Assembly: GCA_031127085.1 (NCBI GenBank)
Contig: JARIEY010000005.1
Location: 1-45,525 of the forward strand
Direction: 5' to 3'
From: Gemmatimonadota bacterium
GTDB taxonomy: Bacteria > Gemmatimonadota > Gemmatimonadetes > Gemmatimonadales > Gemmatimonadaceae
DNA length: 45,525 nucleotides
Shown here: positions 1-9,885 of the stretch, in pieces
How positions within the stretch are numbered: the first letter of the stretch is position 1
How the letters are laid out: every line of letters begins with the position of its first letter
Notes under the pieces: generated by a model
Databases searched by the model: none
Told to the model about the DNA's origin: nothing
Seen by the model: only the letters and a program-made list of their open reading frames with translations
Program-made: the position numbers and the translations under genes

Positions 1-1435
1 GCGCCCCTTCACGGCTGATCATATTGGGCCACGTGCGCCGCTCGCCGGTGTCGTGAATGGGTTCGTGCGCGTTGATGGCGATGCCGTACTTCGCTGCTGT
101 TTCAATCACCTTGCGATAGTGGCGCACCATCGGCTGCGAGTGGTGCGCGTCGCCTTCCTTGGTCTTGTCGCCCACGTAGCCGGTCTTCACCGCCGTGATG
201 CCGAGCGACTTGTAGAGCGCGAAGGCGCTGTCGAGCTGGCGTTCGTAGTTGGCAATGCCCATGCCCGTTTCGTGGTGGCCAATGACGCGCACGCCCTTGC
301 TCATGGCGTAGGCGGCCACGGCAGGCAGGTCGAAGTCTGGGTAGGGCTGCGTGAACGAGAACTTGTCGCCGTTCTCCACCCAGTTGCCGTCCCAGCCGAT
401 GTTCCACCCTTCCACCAGCATTCCGCCCAGCTTGTTGGCCGCCGCGAAATCGACGTAGCGCTTGGCGTTTGCCGTGGTGGCGCCGTGGATGGGCCCCGAC
501 TGCCACGTCATCGTGTTGATGTGCATCCCCCACCAGATGCCGTTGTACGTCATCGGCGTCACGAAGCTGGGGTCGGCAATCTTGCTCGGCGGGTTGAGGT
601 TGAGTCCGAGCACCGACGGAACCAGGTCGGCCGCGCGGTCCGCCAGCTGGATGGTGCGCCACGGTGTGACGAACGGGGTGGTGCCGCGCACCTTCACGCC
701 GTCACGCATCGGTGCGAGCATCACGCGCAGCGTGCGGTTCTGTTCCTTGCCGCCGCGGATGTTCAGTCCGGCGTAGTCGAACAAGTCCGCCTCGTGAATC
801 ACCACGTGCACGCCGCTCGGCATCTCCATCGTCAGCGGGGTGTGCACCGTGTCGAGGGTCGAGAGCGGCGAGGCGCGGAACAGGTACTCGTACCTGTTCT
901 GCTGAAACGACGGAATCCACCAGGCACGCCCGTCGCTGGCCATCGAGAACTCGGTGAGTTCCTCCATGATCTCGAAGGACGGGAGGGCAGCTTGCGCCGG
1001 CAACTCGTACCGGAATCCGAGGCCGTCGTTGAAGACGCGGAAGACCGCGATGAAGCGACGCGCGGGCGCCTGCGTTTCTTCGACCGTCACGCGCAGTTCG
1101 CGGTGGTGATCGCGCACCGCACGCACTTCGCCCCAGGGCTGCGTCCACGTGTCGTCGTGTTCGGCGCGCGCTACGTTTACCACGCGCAGGCCGTCGCGCA
1201 GGCGCGGCGCATTGCGAAACTCGAAACCCAGGACGCTGGGCAGGATGATGTTGGTGTTGCCGCGGCGCACGGCATAGCGCAGGGTGCCGCTGTCGAGTGC
1301 GACGGTCAGGACGTTGCGGCCGTCGGGCGAGGCCACCGTGGCCGGCAGCTGTGTGGCGGCCGCACGAGGCAGCGCGAAAAGCGCCGCCGCCAGCAGGACG
1401 GCCGCGCGATGGGACGATCGGAGCGAGATGGACAT
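1..1435 (-). CDS. GH97-family alpha-glucosidase-like glycoside hydrolase, 3' end outside window
   Basis: The reading frame is open from an ATG at 1433-1435 to the left edge (478 codons, no stop), so the C-terminus is missing. The first ~27 residues form a Sec signal peptide (Arg-containing n-region, Ala/Leu core, RAAA), so the enzyme is exported. The middle part reads like GH97 (SusB-type): an N-terminal beta-sandwich region, then EGWNIGWDGNW, a GHHETG segment, KTGYVGD, NAHEPIHDTGERRTWPN and SREGA. In the family, Glu residues in HHETG, NAHE and the REGA segment match the catalytic/calcium glutamates of inverting SusB. The Gly in KTGYVGD, where retaining members carry a nucleophile Asp, also suggests the inverting subtype. 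The likely role is periplasmic cleavage of alpha-glucosides. It is transcribed away from the TfoX-like gene. The family call is strong; the substrate is inferred. Confidence 0.87.
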   Translation of the reverse strand, partial: MSISLRSSHRAAVLLAAALFALPRAAATQLPATVASPDGRNVLTVALDSGTLRYAVRRGNTNIILPSVLGFEFRNAPRLRDGLRVVNVARAEHDDTWTQPWGEVRAVRDHHRELRVTVEETQAPARRFIAVFRVFNDGLGFRYELPAQAALPSFEIMEELTEFSMASDGRAWWIPSFQQNRYEYLFRASPLSTLDTVHTPLTMEMPSGVHVVIHEADLFDYAGLNIRGGKEQNRTLRVMLAPMRDGVKVRGTTPFVTPWRTIQLADRAADLVPSVLGLNLNPPSKIADPSFVTPMTYNGIWWGMHINTMTWQSGPIHGATTANAKRYVDFAAANKLGGMLVEGWNIGWDGNWVENGDKFSFTQPYPDFDLPAVAAYAMSKGVRVIGHHETGMGIANYERQLDSAFALYKSLGITAVKTGYVGDKTKEGDAHHSQPMVRHYRKVIETAAKYGIAINAHEPIHDTGERRTWPNMISREGA

Positions 1436-1586
1436 AGCTTGTAAAATAGCGATCCCAGCGGACGGCGCCTGCCGCCGACCGGCGTACCCCGCCACGGGTG
1501 CTGGCGCGCCGGTCGGTCACGTGCCCTTCTTCAGGCGGTGTCTGCTCTGGATCGAACTCACCTGATGCACGAGGAGGATGCGGGCG

Positions 1587-2093
1587 ATGGCCACCGATGC
1601 GGGATACGCCAAGTACGTGTGTGATCAGTTGCTGCACGCCGGCGGAATGTCTGTGCGCAAGATGTTCGGCGAATACGGGCTGTACCGCCACGGCAAGATC
1701 GTCGCACTGATCTGCGACAATCAGCTCTTCGTCAAACCGACTGCCGCCGGTGAGACCGTGCTTGGCCGGCCGATCTTTGGTGCGCCGTACCCTGGGGCCA
1801 AGCCGTTTTTCAACGTGTCGGACGTGCTGGACGATCCCGACACGCTGGTTCGGCTCATCTTGGCGACCGACGCGGCGCTCCCCGCGCCGAAGCCAAAGGC
1901 GAAGCGTGCGACCCAGTCCGCGACCACCAGCGGGACTCGGCCGGCCAAGAAGGCGGTGAAGAAGGCAGTGAAGAAGGCGGCGAAGAAGGCCGTGAAGAAG
2001 GCAGTGAAGAAGCCACTGAAGAAGGCCGTGAAGAAGCCGGCTAAGAAGCCGACGAAGGCAGCAGCCGCGCGCGGCTCTCGGCGGCGGTCATAG
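1587..2093 (+). CDS. TfoX N-terminal domain protein with histone-H1-like lysine tail
   Basis: The protein has 168 residues. Residues ~1-95 match the TfoX N-terminal domain (SVRKMFGEYGLYRHGKIVAL, then DNQLFVKPT, GAPYPGAKPFF and a C-terminal helix). Residues ~95-168 are a basic tail built of KKAVKKA-type repeats, much like bacterial histone-H1-like nucleoid proteins. The ATG at 1587 is chosen because AGGAGG (1572-1577) lies 9 nt upstream; the in-frame ATG at 1578 would have no spacing. In Gammaproteobacteria, TfoX domains occur in competence regulators, but stand-alone TfoX-N proteins are common and mostly uncharacterised. The tail suggests DNA or RNA binding. It lies alone, divergent from the GH97 gene. 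Confidence 0.85.
   Translation: MATDAGYAKYVCDQLLHAGGMSVRKMFGEYGLYRHGKIVALICDNQLFVKPTAAGETVLGRPIFGAPYPGAKPFFNVSDVLDDPDTLVRLILATDAALPAPKPKAKRATQSATTSGTRPAKKAVKKAVKKAAKKAVKKAVKKPLKKAVKKPAKKPTKAAAARGSRRRS
1944..2060 (+). repeat. In-gene tandem repeat encoding the lysine tail
   Basis: Tandem ~12-nt units of the form AAGAAGGCNGTG run through the 3' end of the TfoX-like gene and encode K-K-A-V/A/P units. The repeat is imperfect, so copy-number change by slippage would stay in frame. Confidence 0.8.
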
Positions 2094-2195
2094 CGCACCC
2101 ACCAACTTGCCAGCGCAACGCCGCGCCAGTGCGTACACTACAAGCGACAGGACAGGCGACGGCGCCTCCCGTTCCACTCTGGAGCAGCAGGCGCG

Positions 2196-4499
2196 ATGAC
2201 GCCCACGGACGCGCATCACGAACCGCAGCACCCCGTAGCCAAGGCTCGCGTAACCGCGCTGGCGTATCTGGGCGCGGCTGTGCTGGTTTGGACGCTTCTC
2301 ATGGCCGGCGCGCTCTGGTGGAACCTGCGCCACGTGCGCGGCACCGCATCCGAATTGGCCTTGATGGCCGCGCGGACGAGCCTCGAGAAGGACGTGCTCT
2401 ACCGGATGTGGGCCACGGAGCACGGCGGTGTCTACGCCCCCATCACCGAGAAGACCCCGCCGAATCCGTATCTCAGCGGCATTCCCGAGCGCGACATCAC
2501 CACCCCGTCGGGTCGGCAACTCACGCTGGTGAATCCGGCGTATATGACGCGGCAGGTGCACAAACTCGGGCGTGAGCTCTACGCCTACAAAGGGCACATC
2601 ACCAGCCTCAATCCCATCCGGCCCCAGAACGCGGCCGATGCATGGGAAACCAGCGCACTCCGGGCGTTTGAGCGCGGCAGCAAGGAAGCGAGCGCCATCG
2701 TTCCCCTCGAAGGCGAACCACACCTGCGGCTCATGCGGCCGCTCCTGACGGTCAAGGGCTGTCTGCGTTGCCACGCCCAGCAAGGCTACAAGATCGGCGA
2801 CATCCGCGGCGGCGTCAGCGTCTCCGTGCCGATGCGGGACTTCGACGCCGCCGTGGCGCCGCACGTCCGGCTCGAGGTGCGCGCGCACGTCGGCATCTGG
2901 TTGCTCGGTGCGGGCGTCATCGCGATTGCGGGCTGGCAACTGCGCCGCCGCCGCCGCGAACGCGATGAACATCTGGCGAGCATCCGGCGCGAGCGGGAGT
3001 TCACCGAGCAACTCATCCAGACCGCCAACGTCACCTTCGTGCAGCTCGATATGCACGGCGCCGTGGTGCGCATCAATGCGGCGGCCGAACAGCTCACGGG
3101 GTACCGCGAGTCCGAGGTGGTTGGCCGGAACTGGTTCGACCTCCTGGTGCCGCGCGCGCGCTACCCCGAGGTGTGGGAAGAGTTCGACCGGCTCACCGTG
3201 CACCGCGCCCTCCCGCGCACGTTCGAAAACCCCATCGTGACCAAGTCGGGCGAGGAACGCTTTGTCGCGTGGCAGAACGGCGTGTTGCGCGAGAAAGCGG
3301 GCGTCGTGGGCACCATTTCGTTCGGCGTCGACGTCACCGAACGGCGCCGGCTGCAGGAACAGTTGCGTCAGGCGCAAAAGATCGAGGCCGTGGGACAGCT
3401 CGCCGGCGGCGTGGCCCACGACTTCAACAACATCCTGGCATCGATGATGATGCACCTCTCGCTCTTGCAGGAATCGCCGACACTCGACGACGCGATCCGC
3501 GCCGAGCTGGCGGAGATGGAGGGGTACACGAATCGTGCGGCCATCCTGACGCGGCAACTGCTGATGTTCAGCCGCCGCTCGCTGCTCGAAATTCGCCCCA
3601 CGGATCTCAATCAGGTCGTCACCGATGTGCTCAAGATGCTCGGCCGGCTCCTCGGCGAGCACGTCACCATCGACGCGACGCGCGCCGCCGCGCTGCCGCA
3701 GATCGATGCCGACGCCAGTATGCTGGAGCAGGTGCTCGTCAACCTTGCCGTCAACGCGCGCGATGCGATGCCATCGGGTGGGCGGCTGACCCTGGTGACG
3801 CAGGCCATCACGTTCGACGAGGAGCAGGCTGCGCAGCCGCCGCGACGCCCCGGACGGTTTGTCGTGCTCACCGTGACCGACAGCGGCACCGGAATGGACA
3901 AGGGGACGCTCGAGCGCGTCTTCGAACCGTTCTTCACCACCAAGGCCCCGGGGGTCGGCACTGGACTCGGCCTTGCCACCGTGCACGGCATCGTCGCGCA
4001 GCACGGGGGGTGGATCGAGGTCGACTCGCAGCTCGGGCGCGGCACGACGTTCCGCGTCTATCTACCCGAGTCGACCGGGTGCGCAGCCCCGGCGCCGGAG
4101 AGCGCCAGCGCCACCGTGCCCGGGGGCACCGAGACGATTCTCGTGGTGGAAGACGAGGCCGGCGTGCGGAGCCTGCTCGTGCGTTTGCTACGGCGTCTGG
4201 GTTACACGGTGCTCGAGGCCAGCAACGGGCGCGAAGCGCTGAGCGTCTGGCAGGGCGGCAGTGTCTCGGTAGATCTGCTTCTCACCGATATGGTGATGCC
4301 CGGGCGAATGACAGGGCTGGAGCTGGCCGACGCGATGCGCGCGCGCGTCCCTGGACTGAAGGTCATCATCACGAGCGGCTACAGCGGCGAGCTCGCCGCG
4401 CAAGGCGCGCCGGCATCGGCCGGGGTCATCTTCCTCCCCAAGCCGTACCAGTCATCGCAACTTGGCCTCGTGGTGCGTGAATGTCTGGATCAGCGGTGA
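2196..4499 (+). CDS. Heme-type (Tll0287-like/DUF3365) hybrid sensor histidine kinase with receiver
   Basis: The protein has 767 residues. Domains in order: transmembrane helix ~20-42; periplasmic Tll0287-like/DUF3365 region with a CLRCH heme-attachment motif (C189, C192, H193); a second helix ~231-250; a PAS domain ~267-390; a HisKA helix with phospho-acceptor H408 in GGVAHDFNN; HATPase_c with N-box near 511-530 ([10 protein letters not shown]) and G-boxes DSGTGM and GTGLGL; and a C-terminal receiver with D698 in LTDMVMPG. The CxxCH motif implies covalent c-type heme, so redox or a diatomic gas is a plausible signal, though this is inferred. No separate response regulator with an output domain is adjacent. 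The next gene, ~107 bp downstream on the same strand, is a Ser/Thr kinase. Confidence 0.9.
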   Translation: MTPTDAHHEPQHPVAKARVTALAYLGAAVLVWTLLMAGALWWNLRHVRGTASELALMAARTSLEKDVLYRMWATEHGGVYAPITEKTPPNPYLSGIPERDITTPSGRQLTLVNPAYMTRQVHKLGRELYAYKGHITSLNPIRPQNAADAWETSALRAFERGSKEASAIVPLEGEPHLRLMRPLLTVKGCLRCHAQQGYKIGDIRGGVSVSVPMRDFDAAVAPHVRLEVRAHVGIWLLGAGVIAIAGWQLRRRRRERDEHLASIRREREFTEQLIQTANVTFVQLDMHGAVVRINAAAEQLTGYRESEVVGRNWFDLLVPRARYPEVWEEFDRLTVHRALPRTFENPIVTKSGEERFVAWQNGVLREKAGVVGTISFGVDVTERRRLQEQLRQAQKIEAVGQLAGGVAHDFNNILASMMMHLSLLQESPTLDDAIRAELAEMEGYTNRAAILTRQLLMFSRRSLLEIRPTDLNQVVTDVLKMLGRLLGEHVTIDATRAAALPQIDADASMLEQVLVNLAVNARDAMPSGGRLTLVTQAITFDEEQAAQPPRRPGRFVVLTVTDSGTGMDKGTLERVFEPFFTTKAPGVGTGLGLATVHGIVAQHGGWIEVDSQLGRGTTFRVYLPESTGCAAPAPESASATVPGGTETILVVEDEAGVRSLLVRLLRRLGYTVLEASNGREALSVWQGGSVSVDLLLTDMVMPGRMTGLELADAMRARVPGLKVIITSGYSGELAAQGAPASAGVIFLPKPYQSSQLGLVVRECLDQR

Positions 4500-4606
4500 G
4501 CGGTCCGGACGTCTGCCGCCGCTGACGGCGGGCGCGTGGTCCTCCGGCCTCGCCCAGGCCCCCCTTCGCTGGCACGCTGGTCAATGACGCGCCACATTGT
4601 CTGCCC

Positions 4607-7600
4607 ATGGACGATCTCCTGAAGCGGTTGCAGGCAGCGCTCGGCGAGGGGTTCACCGTTGAGCGTGAGCTGGGCGGCGGCGGCATGAGCCGGGTCTTCC
4701 TGGCCCAAGACGTCTCGTTGCATCGGCGCGTGGTCGTCAAAGTGCTGCCCCCTGAGCTTGGCGTGGGCGTCAGCGGCGAACGCTTTCAGCGCGAGGTGCG
4801 GCTCGCTGCCGCGTTGCAGCATCCGCACATCGTGCCCGTGCTCTTCGCGGGGGCGTCGGGCGATCTCCGTTACTACGCCATGCCCTACGTGGAAGGGGAG
4901 TCGCTGCGGGCGCGCCTGTCGCGGCAGCGTGAACTCCCGGTGGCCGATGTCGTGCACCTGCTGCGGGACGTCCTCGACGGCCTCGCCGCCGCGCACGCGC
5001 AAGGAGTGGTGCACCGCGACATCAAACCGGACAATGTGTTGCTCTCCGGGCGCCACGCGGTCATCACGGACTTTGGCGTCTCGAAGGCCGTTGAGGCGTC
5101 GACCGGCGGCACGTCGCTGACATCGCTTGGCATCGCGTTGGGGACGCCAGCGTATATGGCGCCGGAGCAAGCGGCCGCCGATCCGCACATCGATCATCGG
5201 GCCGACATCTATGCCGTCGGCGCGCTGGCGTACGAGATGTTGTGCGGGCGCACGCCGTTCGTGACGGCCACGCCGCAGCAGATGCTGTCTGCGCATCTCA
5301 CGCAGGAACCGGAGCCGTGCATCGCACACCGGGCGGCGGTGCCCGAGGGGCTCAATGCGCTGGTGATGCGCTGCCTGGAAAAGAAGCCCGCCGACCGGCC
5401 GCAAAGCGCCGAGGCGTTGCTCAGCGAACTCGCGCCGCTTGCCGCGTCGACGGCCGGAATGACTCCGCAGCCCCGAGAAATCTCCACCGGCACCTTGGCG
5501 GCGATCGCCCGGCACCATCCGGTGCGTCTGGCATTGCTGTCCGCGTTGACGCCGCTGGCCGTGCTGGCGGCGGTCTGGGGCCTGGTCCGCCTTGTGGGAC
5601 TCCCGTGGTGGGTGCTGACCTCCGCGCTGGCCATTCTGTTGGTTGGCGCGCCCGTGCTCTACCTCACCGGGCGCGCGGAACGTCGCCGGCTCATCGCGAA
5701 GGCGCAGGGGACGGGCGACTTCAGCGGCTTGGCTCGCCATCTGAGTTGGCGGCGTGCGCTATGGGGCGGTGCCGGGGCGCTGGCTATGCTCGGCGTGGCC
5801 ACCGGTGCGTACATGGCGATGCGACAGTACGGCGTCGGCCCGTTCGGTACGCTGGCCAGCAAGGGGCAGTACGAAGAGCGGCAGCCGATTCTCGTGATCG
5901 ACTTCGAGAATCGCACCAGCGACTCGACGCTCGCGTCCACCATCACGGAGTTGGTCAGACTGGATCTCGAACAGTCGCCGTTCGTCGCGTTGCTGCAGCC
6001 GGCCGCAGTGCGTGACGCGCTGCGCCGCATGCAGCGGCCGGCAACGACGCTGCTCTCCTTGGACGTCGGGCGCGAGTTGGCGCGGCGCGAAGCGGTGACG
6101 GTGATGCTGACAGGTGATGTGCTGTCGGTGGGAGGTGCCATCGTCGTGTCGGCGCGCCTGATCGACACCGAAACCGGAGCCGTGCTCGCCGCGCGCAAAG
6201 AGACCGCGTCGCAGGAGAACGGCATCACCGACGCCGTGGATCGACTCTCCGCCGGACTGCGCGAACGGCTGGGAGAGACGTTCCGATCCATTCAGTCGGA
6301 GCCATCCATCGCGGCCGTGACCACGTCGTCGTTCCCGGCGTTGCGCGCATACATGCAGGGAACGCGGGTGTATGGCGCGGGGGACCGTCGCCGCGGTATG
6401 GAATTGCTCCGCCAAGCAATAAACTTCGACTCGACGTTCGCCGAGCCGCACCGCCGTCTGGCATGGTGGTTTACCAATCTCGGATTCCCGCGCGACAGCA
6501 CCGTGCGCGCCGCCACCCGTGCGTACGCGCTACGAGGTCGCGTGCCGGCGATAGAACGGGGCATGATCGAGGCCACCTACTTCTCGTTGGTCACCGAAGA
6601 GTGGGAGCGCGCGATCGCCGCCTACGAGGGCGTGCTCGCTGAGGCGCCGGATCACGCCGTCGCCCAGGGAAACCTGGGGCTGCTGTATGCGGATCTGCAC
6701 CGCTATGATGCAGCGGAGAAGCTCCGCCTGCGACAGTGTACGCGCGCCACCAAGGCCACCCCGTACGGGTGCGCCGCGCTCGCGAATCTACAGTATCTCC
6801 GGGGCGATTTCACCGCCGCGGATCGCACGTTCGCCCGGCTCGTGACGTTGAATCCGCGGTCGACCGATCTCCCGAATCTGCAAATGGTGCGTGCCATCGC
6901 CAAGCAGGACATCGACGGTCTCTTCACCATGATGGACTCCACCATCGCTGCCTGGCGAGCCGCCGGGACCGCCGACTTGCGCGGCGATGCTGAATGGTGG
7001 GCCGCGAACAAGGCGTGGATGCAAGGGCGCCTGCGCGAAGGCAATGCGGCACGGGAAGCCTGGGCGGCAATTCGGCGCAAAGCCAACCCCAACTGGTGGC
7101 CTGAAGCGCTCGCGCGCGCCTACTGGGCAGTGCAGGACGACCATTGGTTTGAGCGGGACACCCGGCGGTCGCACGCTGCCTTGGTGGCGGCCATCCCATC
7201 GGCGGCGCTCGACAAGAGACCGCCAGCAGACCGCGGATACGGAGACCTCGCCCTCTACTTCGCGCGCGTCGGCGATACGACGCGTGCGATCGAATACATG
7301 CAACGCTACGATGCCGAGGCCGTCTCCCTCGGCCCAAAGACCCGCGAACGCCGTCTTCTGCTGATCCGCGCGTACCTCGCGATGGCCAAGAAGGACTATC
7401 CGACCGGGATCGCCCTGATGCGCGAGTGGAACGAGAGCGCGGGAAGCCCAATGAATGCCATCTGGGTGGCGCTCGCCTATAGGGAAGCGGGGCAGGCCGA
7501 CTCAGCCGTGGCGCACTTCGAGCGATTCCTCACGTCGGCGAGTCGCGTCCCCATCGGCTACCTTTCAGGCATCCCGCGCGCTTGGCGGCACCTCGGCGAA

Positions 7601-7681
7601 TACGCGGAAGCCCGAGGCGACAGGGCCACGGCCAAGCGCTACTACGAGAAACTCCTCAAGCTCTGGGCCAATGGATCTTGA
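4607..7681 (+). CDS. Membrane Ser/Thr protein kinase with TolB-like and TPR regions
   Basis: The protein has 1024 residues. The N-terminal Hanks-type kinase domain (~15-275) has a glycine loop (ELGGGGMSRVF), catalytic K45, HRD with D138 (VVHRDIKPDN), DFG at D155 and an APE segment, so it should be active. Hydrophobic segments at about 305-325, 327-350 and 384-405 are probable membrane helices. If there are three, the C-terminus lies in the periplasm. Residues ~420-555 look like the TolB/FlgO-like domain common in acidobacterial and gemmatimonad kinases (ILVIDFENRTSDSTLAST). The rest (~575-1020) is helical with TPR-like repeats. It follows the hybrid sensor kinase on the same strand and ends before a strong hairpin. 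The kinase call is secure; substrates are unknown. Confidence 0.92.
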   Translation: MDDLLKRLQAALGEGFTVERELGGGGMSRVFLAQDVSLHRRVVVKVLPPELGVGVSGERFQREVRLAAALQHPHIVPVLFAGASGDLRYYAMPYVEGESLRARLSRQRELPVADVVHLLRDVLDGLAAAHAQGVVHRDIKPDNVLLSGRHAVITDFGVSKAVEASTGGTSLTSLGIALGTPAYMAPEQAAADPHIDHRADIYAVGALAYEMLCGRTPFVTATPQQMLSAHLTQEPEPCIAHRAAVPEGLNALVMRCLEKKPADRPQSAEALLSELAPLAASTAGMTPQPREISTGTLAAIARHHPVRLALLSALTPLAVLAAVWGLVRLVGLPWWVLTSALAILLVGAPVLYLTGRAERRRLIAKAQGTGDFSGLARHLSWRRALWGGAGALAMLGVATGAYMAMRQYGVGPFGTLASKGQYEERQPILVIDFENRTSDSTLASTITELVRLDLEQSPFVALLQPAAVRDALRRMQRPATTLLSLDVGRELARREAVTVMLTGDVLSVGGAIVVSARLIDTETGAVLAARKETASQENGITDAVDRLSAGLRERLGETFRSIQSEPSIAAVTTSSFPALRAYMQGTRVYGAGDRRRGMELLRQAINFDSTFAEPHRRLAWWFTNLGFPRDSTVRAATRAYALRGRVPAIERGMIEATYFSLVTEEWERAIAAYEGVLAEAPDHAVAQGNLGLLYADLHRYDAAEKLRLRQCTRATKATPYGCAALANLQYLRGDFTAADRTFARLVTLNPRSTDLPNLQMVRAIAKQDIDGLFTMMDSTIAAWRAAGTADLRGDAEWWAANKAWMQGRLREGNAAREAWAAIRRKANPNWWPEALARAYWAVQDDHWFERDTRRSHAALVAAIPSAALDKRPPADRGYGDLALYFARVGDTTRAIEYMQRYDAEAVSLGPKTRERRLLLIRAYLAMAKKDYPTGIALMREWNESAGSPMNAIWVALAYREAGQADSAVAHFERFLTSASRVPIGYLSGIPRAWRHLGEYAEARGDRATAKRYYEKLLKLWANGS

Positions 7682-7743
7682 GGGTCAGGTCGAAGCACGC
7701 AAGGTACAGAAGCGGCTCGACGCGCTCTGAGTAGCCCCAGACA

Positions 7744-7776
7744 AGGGCCGGCAGCGCGCGTCGCGCTGCCGGCCCT
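7744..7776. terminator. Bidirectional hairpin between convergent genes
   Basis: A perfect 15-bp stem (7744-7758 with 7762-7776) closes a 3-nt loop, midway between the convergent stops of the Ser/Thr kinase and the membrane hydrolase. There is no T-run on either side, so it is a GC-rich hairpin rather than a classic intrinsic terminator. Its place and strength suggest shared termination. Confidence 0.75.
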
Positions 7777-7806
7777 CGTCGTTGCCATCCGATGTCTGCC
7801 GTGCCG

Positions 7807-9885
7807 CTACCGCAACGGGATGTAGCACACGTTGCTCGTCAGCATCATCATCACGAAGACCAGGCACGTTACCATCGGCCCCAGCCAGACCCGTCCCGTC
7901 AGCTGGAAGAACCAGCGGTTGTAGAACGGCAGCAGGAACATCATCGGGATGATGCCGAACAGCAGGTTCGCAAACAGCCACTCGGCGGTCCAGTACACTG
8001 TTCCCGTGGATACGAAGCTGGCGTACTGAATGCCGAGAATGAGCACGAGCCCCACCGAGTTGCCGAGGCCGTTGATCAACAGGCTGCGCCACGCGGGCTG
8101 ATGCGCAAAGCGCCCGCCGGCGTTGACGCGCACGGAGTTGGCCAGATAGAACACGAAGAACAGCGGCAGGTACATCAACGCCACCAACAGCATGCGGCGC
8201 GGGAACGACGCCGGCGCCGAGACGAACAGGAACCGGAAGTCGGTGTGGAATATCCCGTACGCGGTGAAGAGCAGCACGAAGAACCCGCCTGCCACAAGAA
8301 GCGCAAGTAGCGCCGTGCGCCCCAGCTCGCGCGCCGAGACGCGCAACCCGAGCATCTCCGGCGTCACCCCGTTGCGCCGGCCGAAGAACCGGTACGTCGC
8401 AAAGAACAGCAGCAGCCCAATGGTGCCGTTGGCCAGCGCCCACAGCAGCACGGCGTTGTTGATGCGTTGTGGGAACCACCACGTCTGCTGCGCCGCGCTC
8501 GCCGCCGGGAAGACCTTGAAGGTGGCGAGCACCATCGGGATGAACAGGAAGCACGCGAGAAGCGCGCTGACGGCGAATGTGGTCCAGTAAATCACCGTCC
8601 CCGTGCGACCGGGCTTGGGCAATGCGGGGGGAACCGGCTTCGCAAGCGCGGCAAACGCCGGCGTCCGCAGCAGGAGCGACGCAAACGGCACCAGGAAGAG
8701 CATCCCGCCCACCAGCGCCATCAGCGTGAACAGTTCCTTCAGCCACCAGAGTTGCTGCGATGCCGCGAGCGGCGTCTTCACGCCAAATACGTCCGTGAAG
8801 AAATCGACCATATGCGCCACGGAGCGCGTGTCGTACGGGAGCAGCGGGTGGATGTTGTTGGTGTTGTGCACCACGCGCATCGTTCGCGCCGTCGGGTCGC
8901 CGTAGACGCGGTCTATCTCAACCACCGACACCGCGCTGTCCTTCGGCAGCCCGGAGTTGATCAGGCGCAGGGCCTCCGGCGCCGTGCGCATGTCGGCGTT
9001 CTTGTTCACGTTGCGGAACGCGCCCTCGTCGTGCAGCGCATAGTCCATCGCGACGTTCGACCGAATGGGGCCCAGCACCGAGTCGGTCATCGTCAGCACG
9101 TACCCGCCCACGAAGACAGCGGCCAGCTTGCTCGGCGGCTTTGGCTTGGGAGCGTCGGAGGAGTCAGCGGCCCGAACCGACGATGCCGCCTTGGCCAGCG
9201 CCGTGCCCTTCGCGGCATCCGTCGTCGACGCGCTCTTCGTTTTCTTCTTCTTTGCCTTGGGCTTCGTCGCGGCGACAGCCGGCGTGGCGGTGGCGGTCGC
9301 GGATGTTCCCGACGAATCCTTGACCGTCGCGCGACGCGCGGCGCGGGGCGCCCGCCCGCCGAACAGCGACGCCGACTGGAGCACGGCGTTGCCGCCGGCC
9401 GAGTAGCCGGCCGCGCCGATGCGCGATTTGTCCACGTAGTTGAGGTTCGGTGTGCTGAAGATGTACTCGACCATCGGGACCACGCCGTATCCCTCGAGAC
9501 TCGCCGAGCGGCGCTGGCGCGACGCGCTCGATGCGCCTTGGGCGTACGGGTCGATGGTGATGACCGCGAACCCACGGCGCGCTAGCTCAATTGCGTAGCT
9601 GTCGAGGGTCTCCTTGCTCCGCTCGAAGCCCGGGCAGACGACGACAATCGGCACCGGATTCTTGTCCGTCGCCGAGAGCGGCCGAAACAGATCGGCGGTC
9701 ACCCACTGCCCACCCTGCGTTGGGAGCGTGAAGCCGGTGACATCCACTCGTCCGAAATCTGTCTTGACGAGATACGCGCCCAGACTGCCAACAAAGATCA
9801 GCGCGAGCGAGATCCACAGCAGCCGCGACGGAACGCGGCGCGCCGTAACCGGCGGTTGATCCGCAAGTGAAGCCGGATTCGACAT
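7807..9885 (-). CDS. Alpha/beta hydrolase fused to a polytopic membrane region
   Basis: The protein has 692 residues from the ATG at 9883-9885. A longer open frame upstream reads through the heptanucleotide repeat and is Arg/Cys-rich, so it was not used. A membrane anchor (~21-40) is followed by an alpha/beta-hydrolase fold of dienelactone-hydrolase/acetyl-esterase style: VVVCPGFERS (oxyanion region), a DPYAQG turn and nucleophile elbow GYSAGG with S162. A ~60-residue Ala/Lys-rich low-complexity insertion follows the nucleophile strand. From about residue 370 onward there are many hydrophobic helices. The substrate cannot be read from the sequence. The large C-terminal membrane part is unusual for a hydrolase and could be a transporter-like or protein-binding module. 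It has no operon partner. Confidence 0.8.
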   Translation of the reverse strand: MSNPASLADQPPVTARRVPSRLLWISLALIFVGSLGAYLVKTDFGRVDVTGFTLPTQGGQWVTADLFRPLSATDKNPVPIVVVCPGFERSKETLDSYAIELARRGFAVITIDPYAQGASSASRQRRSASLEGYGVVPMVEYIFSTPNLNYVDKSRIGAAGYSAGGNAVLQSASLFGGRAPRAARRATVKDSSGTSATATATPAVAATKPKAKKKKTKSASTTDAAKGTALAKAASSVRAADSSDAPKPKPPSKLAAVFVGGYVLTMTDSVLGPIRSNVAMDYALHDEGAFRNVNKNADMRTAPEALRLINSGLPKDSAVSVVEIDRVYGDPTARTMRVVHNTNNIHPLLPYDTRSVAHMVDFFTDVFGVKTPLAASQQLWWLKELFTLMALVGGMLFLVPFASLLLRTPAFAALAKPVPPALPKPGRTGTVIYWTTFAVSALLACFLFIPMVLATFKVFPAASAAQQTWWFPQRINNAVLLWALANGTIGLLLFFATYRFFGRRNGVTPEMLGLRVSARELGRTALLALLVAGGFFVLLFTAYGIFHTDFRFLFVSAPASFPRRMLLVALMYLPLFFVFYLANSVRVNAGGRFAHQPAWRSLLINGLGNSVGLVLILGIQYASFVSTGTVYWTAEWLFANLLFGIIPMMFLLPFYNRWFFQLTGRVWLGPMVTCLVFVMMMLTSNVCYIPLR

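Noticed and set aside
2088-4004. Long minus-strand open frame (638 residues) opposite the hybrid sensor kinase
   Set aside because: It is His/Arg-rich, without domain character, and lies antisense to a clearly conserved gene; a GC-rich shadow frame.
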